Assembly: GCA_903951425.1 (NCBI GenBank) | Contig: CAJBBX010000019.1 | Coordinates: forward strand, 1-34,328 | From: an uncultured Chthonomonas sp. | GTDB taxonomy: Bacteria; Armatimonadota; Chthonomonadetes; Chthonomonadales; CAJBBX01 | Reading direction: 5' to 3' | DNA: 34,328 bases | In this document: piece by piece, positions 32,228-34,328 of the stretch | Layout of the letters: each line of letters begins with the position of its first letter | How positions within the stretch are numbered: position 1 is the stretch's first letter | Made by a program: the position numbers and the translations under genes | The notes under the pieces: generated by a model | The model's input: the letters and a program-made list of their open reading frames with translations, nothing else | Databases searched by the model: none | Told to the model about the DNA's origin: nothing

Positions 32228-32581
32228 TCACCACTCGCGAACGGGCTGCTCCAGACGTCGCACGACCACCCGGCCGGGCCTGACCAAAGCCTGACACGCG
32301 AGCCTGGCGCCTCTCGGCAACCCCGGAGCCGTGTCGAGCCGGTCGCGCTCGGGCTGCTCCATTCGGCTCAGGAAGCCGCCACCTGAGACCACCTCCACGC
32401 AGCACGACAGGCAGGCACAGTTGCCCAGGCAGGCGTGCGGCAGCGCAACGCCCGCAATTCGAGCCGCATCAAGCAACGTGTGGCCGGCCGGCGCAAGCGC
32501 CTCGGGGCCGCCATCGGCGAATACAACAAGGCACTCTCCGACGTCGGCGCCGCTCGTCGGCTCCGGGCCAACGATCCTCAT
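32228..32581 (-). CDS. [2Fe-2S] ferredoxin, adrenodoxin/ISC-like
   Basis: A 117-residue plant/adrenodoxin-fold ferredoxin. Cluster ligands are Cys51, Cys57, Cys60 (HACLGNCACLSC) and Cys96 (RLACQA), in a C-x5-C-x2-C-x35-C pattern as in the Isc/adrenodoxin type. Two extra cysteines (55 and 61) lie within the loop. LLDAARIAGVALPHA and the R-E-W C-terminus add to the fit. The electron partner is unknown. The ATG at 32581 overlaps the stop of the upstream gene (ATGA); an ATG at 32605 is in frame but lies inside that gene. The two are surely cotranscribed. No iscSUA genes lie nearby. Confidence 0.87.
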   Translation of the reverse strand: MRIVGPEPTSGADVGECLVVFADGGPEALAPAGHTLLDAARIAGVALPHACLGNCACLSCCVEVVSGGGFLSRMEQPERDRLDTAPGLPRGARLACQALVRPGRVVVRRLEQPVREW

Positions 32582-33666
32582 TCTGTCTCTGCCAGCTTTC
32601 GGCACCAGGCCGCCTCACCGGCACGGCGACGCCCGTCCATGAACTGAGCCAGCCGCCTCAGGCACGCGGCTACCTCCGCCTCCGAAGTAGCGACCGCCAC
32701 GGCGGCGAGCATCTCGCGCTCGGCGTCAGCATCGGAGCCAAGGGCCACGAACCGCTCTGAAGCCTCCATGCGTGCTGTCGAGGAGAGGCCGCGTCCGGCG
32801 ATGATGATAGACTCCAGCGGATCACTGTCGTCCGCCGGAGCCGCCAGCGCACGGTAGTCATTGAGGCAGGCGGCCAGGATGTGACCCTCCGGCCGATCAG
32901 GCCCCAGGTCGTACTCCTCAAGCCTCGTGGAGATGGCCGCGTGTTGCCTCAGGGCCATGCGGAGGGCTTGGAGCCGATCCTCTGCCGACGGAGTGAGGCA
33001 GGCTACGGCATACCAGGCGTCCACAAACCAGGGCGCCTCCCGGCACGACGCGTCCGCAGCCCGAAGCGCTCCCTCCACGTCACTCACAGCATGGCGCCGC
33101 CACGCGATCCGCAATAGGGGACCTGCGCCACATCCGGTTGACACACTCTCTGACTCGTCCAGCTCGCACGCGTCCGCCGAGGCAGGCAGGGGCCATCCCC
33201 GGGGCGGTTCAAGGCCGTAGGCGCCGAGGTCGCGCACGATCTCGTCAGCCTCGTCTGGGTCCTCGTCGCGGAGCGCCGCAAACGACGCCCATGCTCCCAG
33301 TCCGGCAAGCCCCCGGGCCACCGGCTGAAGGTGGCATTGCTCCGTGTCATACCGAAGCACAACTGGACCTCCAGGCGCCTCCCCCGCCGGGAGGTAGAGC
33401 CCGTAGACCGCATGGTCATCCTCGGCGACCGGGTGGAACGACGGGAACATGCCGCACCATGTAGACCAGCCGTCAAGCGCCTCCTCCGGATCATGCGGGC
33501 CGATCGGCCCAAGGGCCTGCCCCTCGCAGAGCAGGCGACAGAACGGAAGCGTGAGGTCGAAGCCCCAGCGGGCCAGGTAAGCGGACCGTAGCCGTTCAGC
33601 CTTCACGATAACAAACCCCTCGGTTGGCGGTAAAATGAATGCGGGCACAGGCGCAGTGGAGGCCAT
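32578..33666 (-). CDS. Uncharacterised two-part protein: SUKH/SMI1-like N-terminus, TPR-like C-terminus
   Basis: A 362-residue cytoplasmic protein without an assigned family. Residues 1-130 have SUKH/SMI1-KNR4-like features: WSTWCGMFPSFHPVAEDDHA, then YGLYLPAGEAPGGPVVLRYD and ARGLAGLGAWASF. The SUKH fold often serves as an immunity or protein-binding module. From about 185, repeated helix pairs rich in Ala, Leu and acidic residues (EGALRAADASCREAPWFVDA, LQALRMALRQHAAI, DAEREMLAAVAVATSEAEVA) resemble TPR/SEL1-type repeats. The ATG at 33666 is taken; no clear ribosome-binding site is seen, and a GTG at 33771 would overlap the tRNA promoter. It precedes and overlaps the ferredoxin gene. The SUKH assignment is tentative. 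Confidence 0.55.
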   Translation of the reverse strand: MASTAPVPAFILPPTEGFVIVKAERLRSAYLARWGFDLTLPFCRLLCEGQALGPIGPHDPEEALDGWSTWCGMFPSFHPVAEDDHAVYGLYLPAGEAPGGPVVLRYDTEQCHLQPVARGLAGLGAWASFAALRDEDPDEADEIVRDLGAYGLEPPRGWPLPASADACELDESESVSTGCGAGPLLRIAWRRHAVSDVEGALRAADASCREAPWFVDAWYAVACLTPSAEDRLQALRMALRQHAAISTRLEEYDLGPDRPEGHILAACLNDYRALAAPADDSDPLESIIIAGRGLSSTARMEASERFVALGSDADAEREMLAAVAVATSEAEVAACLRRLAQFMDGRRRAGEAAWCRKLAETE

Positions 33667-33732
33667 TTGCCCGCGTGACGGATGCGTGGGCGCCTGAGTG
33701 GCAGTGGCAGTGTACTGTATTGCCCCTCGCTG

Positions 33733-33762
33733 TTGACACTGCCGCAGAGGCTGTGCTATAGT
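33733..33762 (+). promoter_or_regulatory. Sigma-70 promoter of the tRNA-Tyr/tRNA-Thr/tuf unit
   Basis: A perfect TTGACA (33733-33738) and TATAGT (33757-33762) at 18-bp spacing, with TGC before the -10 as an extended element. Transcription would start near 33769, about 62 bases before tRNA-Tyr. The strongest promoter-like sequence in this window, as expected for tRNA and tuf. Confidence 0.75.
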
Positions 33763-33830
33763 GTCCAGCACACTCGGTGAGCCACTGGTTCGCCGGGTTG
33801 TTGTTTGTGCGGTGGTCTACGCGCGATCGT

Positions 33831-33912
33831 GCCGGGTTACCCGAGTGGCCAAAGGGGGCTGACTGTAAATCAGCTGCGGAACGCTTCAGTGGTTCGAATC
33901 CATTACCCGGCA
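33831..33912 (+). tRNA. tRNA-Tyr (GTA)
   Basis: The acceptor stem is GCCGGGT (33831-33837) with ACCCGGC (33905-33911) and discriminator A at 33912. The anticodon stem is GCTGA/TCAGC and the loop CTGTAAA gives anticodon GTA at 33865-33867. The variable arm is long, as tRNA-Tyr of bacteria requires, and the T-loop GGTTCGAATCC is standard. CCA is not encoded, in contrast to the next tRNA. Confidence 0.97.
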
Positions 33913-33976
33913 CTCTCACTCTCGCATTTGACCAAGACGTGAACGTAGTTGGACCGCTCGCAGGGGCGGAGGTTGT

Positions 33977-34051
33977 GCCCACTTAGCTCAGCGGCAGAGC
34001 ACTTCTTTGGTAAAGAAGAGGTCATGGGTCCGATTCCCATAGTGGGCTCCA
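33977..34051 (+). tRNA. tRNA-Thr (GGT)
   Basis: The acceptor stem is GCCCACT (33977-33983) with AGTGGGC (34041-34047), discriminator T and encoded CCA to 34051. The anticodon stem CTTCT/AGAAG encloses TTGGTAA, giving anticodon GGT at 34009-34011. The D-arm AGCTCAGCGGCAGAGC and T-arm are standard. It lies 64 bases after tRNA-Tyr and 136 bases before tuf, the familiar tRNA-tuf synteny. Confidence 0.97.
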
Positions 34052-34187
34052 CACCCTGAGTCGTCAAACCGGGTGCCCTGGCAGGTAGCTATGCGGTCGT
34101 TCGGCGCAAGGGGACACCCCCCCCCATGCCGATGTCACCGCTTGGCCCACTGTCGGAGCACGGTATGTCTCAAGCCGGAGGAATTGG
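34052..34187 (+). promoter_or_regulatory. tuf leader with a C9 tract
   Basis: This 136-base spacer between tRNA-Thr and tuf holds a run of nine C at 34117-34125, preceded by GGGGACA, so a short G4/C4 hairpin is possible. A GGAGG-type ribosome-binding site (GGAGGAATT) lies just before the ATG at 34188. I see no separate promoter. The tuf message is probably made by processing from the tRNA transcript. Confidence 0.45.
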
Positions 34188-34328
34188 ATGGGTAAGCAGC
34201 GATTTGAGCGCAACAAGCCGCACGTGAACATCGGAACGATCGGTCACGTGGATCACGGCAAGACGACGCTGACGGCAGCGATCACCCGGTGCCTGGCATC
34301 GGCCGGCGGCGCCAAGTATGTGGCGTAC
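34188..34328 (+). CDS. tuf: Elongation factor Tu, N-terminal 47 residues, cut by window edge
   Basis: The ATG at 34188 starts a chain with [20 protein letters not shown] followed by LTAAIT, the unmistakable N-terminus of EF-Tu including the P-loop GHVDHGKT of its GTPase domain. EF-Tu carries aminoacyl-tRNA to the ribosome. The rest lies beyond the window. The ribosome-binding site is GGAGGAATT. Its position after tRNA-Tyr and tRNA-Thr is the classical tufB-type context. Confidence 0.97.
   Translation, partial: MGKQRFERNKPHVNIGTIGHVDHGKTTLTAAITRCLASAGGAKYVAY

Noticed and set aside
33694-33714. GTGGCA repeat before the tRNA promoter
   Set aside because: Only about two and a half copies of a six-base unit; too short to call a repeat or array.
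34052-34075. Weak CACCC/GGGTG hairpin after tRNA-Thr
   Set aside because: Five base pairs with a 14-base loop; too weak to call a terminator, and tuf is expected to be cotranscribed.
1-34328. Defence island, prophage, CRISPR or integrative element
   Set aside because: No integrase, transposase, restriction, toxin-antitoxin or phage structural genes, no regularly spaced repeats, and the tRNA genes at the right end show no duplicated attachment-site-like 3' ends.

Overview
This window looks like chromosomal DNA of a GC-rich, diderm, free-living heterotrophic bacterium. A TolC-type outer-membrane channel gene argues for an outer membrane. Good Shine-Dalgarno sites, many 4-nt ATGA/GTGA stop-start overlaps and housekeeping genes (tuf, tRNAs, pckA, tlyA, Sua5) argue for bacterial core chromosome rather than phage or plasmid. 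The mix of a GH172 (DUF2961) protein, Gfo/Idh/MocA oxidoreductases (one Tat-exported), a LarA-like protein and a Cys-type CcmE would fit lineages such as Armatimonadota, Hydrogenedentota or Planctomycetota, but that placement is a low-confidence guess. I saw no transposase, integrase, CRISPR array or prophage module. No stretch over 300 bases lacks a gene.

Left part (1-9455): the 5' half of ATP-dependent PEP carboxykinase (minus strand) diverges from a small NIL-domain gene. Then come tlyA (rRNA 2'-O-methyltransferase), a secreted clan GH-A glycoside hydrolase and a GH172 protein. A minus-strand LarA-like (DUF2088) gene faces them. Next is a plus-strand trio: GT2 polyprenyl-phosphate sugar transferase, SAM methyltransferase and membrane-anchored metallophosphoesterase, behind a recognisable sigma-70-type promoter.

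Middle part (9456-17943): there are two ECF sigma/anti-sigma modules about 4 kb apart, one on each strand; the second also encodes a MucB/RseB-like protein. Between them lies a minus-strand run of sulfate adenylyltransferase, Sua5 and an orphan sugar ABC permease. A minus-strand DegT aminotransferase plus Gfo/Idh/MocA dehydrogenase pair follows, probably for an amino or deoxy sugar or cyclitol.

Right part (18020-34328): a complete ccmABCDEF operon begins with an extended -10 promoter and ends at a perfect 15-bp hairpin. It includes a 40-codon ccmD-like gene. Its CcmE carries Cys-x3-Tyr instead of the classical His-x3-Tyr, and ccmG/H/I are absent here, which resembles the divergent Ccm system known from Desulfovibrio and archaea. 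Then come P5C dehydrogenase, a THUMP-like methyltransferase, a Tat-exported Gfo/Idh/MocA protein and an unassigned membrane protein. A minus-strand efflux operon (TolC, adaptor, MacB-type ATPase) looks damaged: the adaptor stops inside its lipoyl domain and no permease gene follows the ATPase. A ferredoxin and a SUKH/TPR-like protein form a two-gene unit. The window ends in tRNA-Tyr, tRNA-Thr and the start of tuf.

The points most worth a second look are the Cys-type Ccm operon, the damaged MacAB-like operon, the metallophosphoesterase lacking its GNH histidine, and the paired ECF modules with similar candidate promoters.
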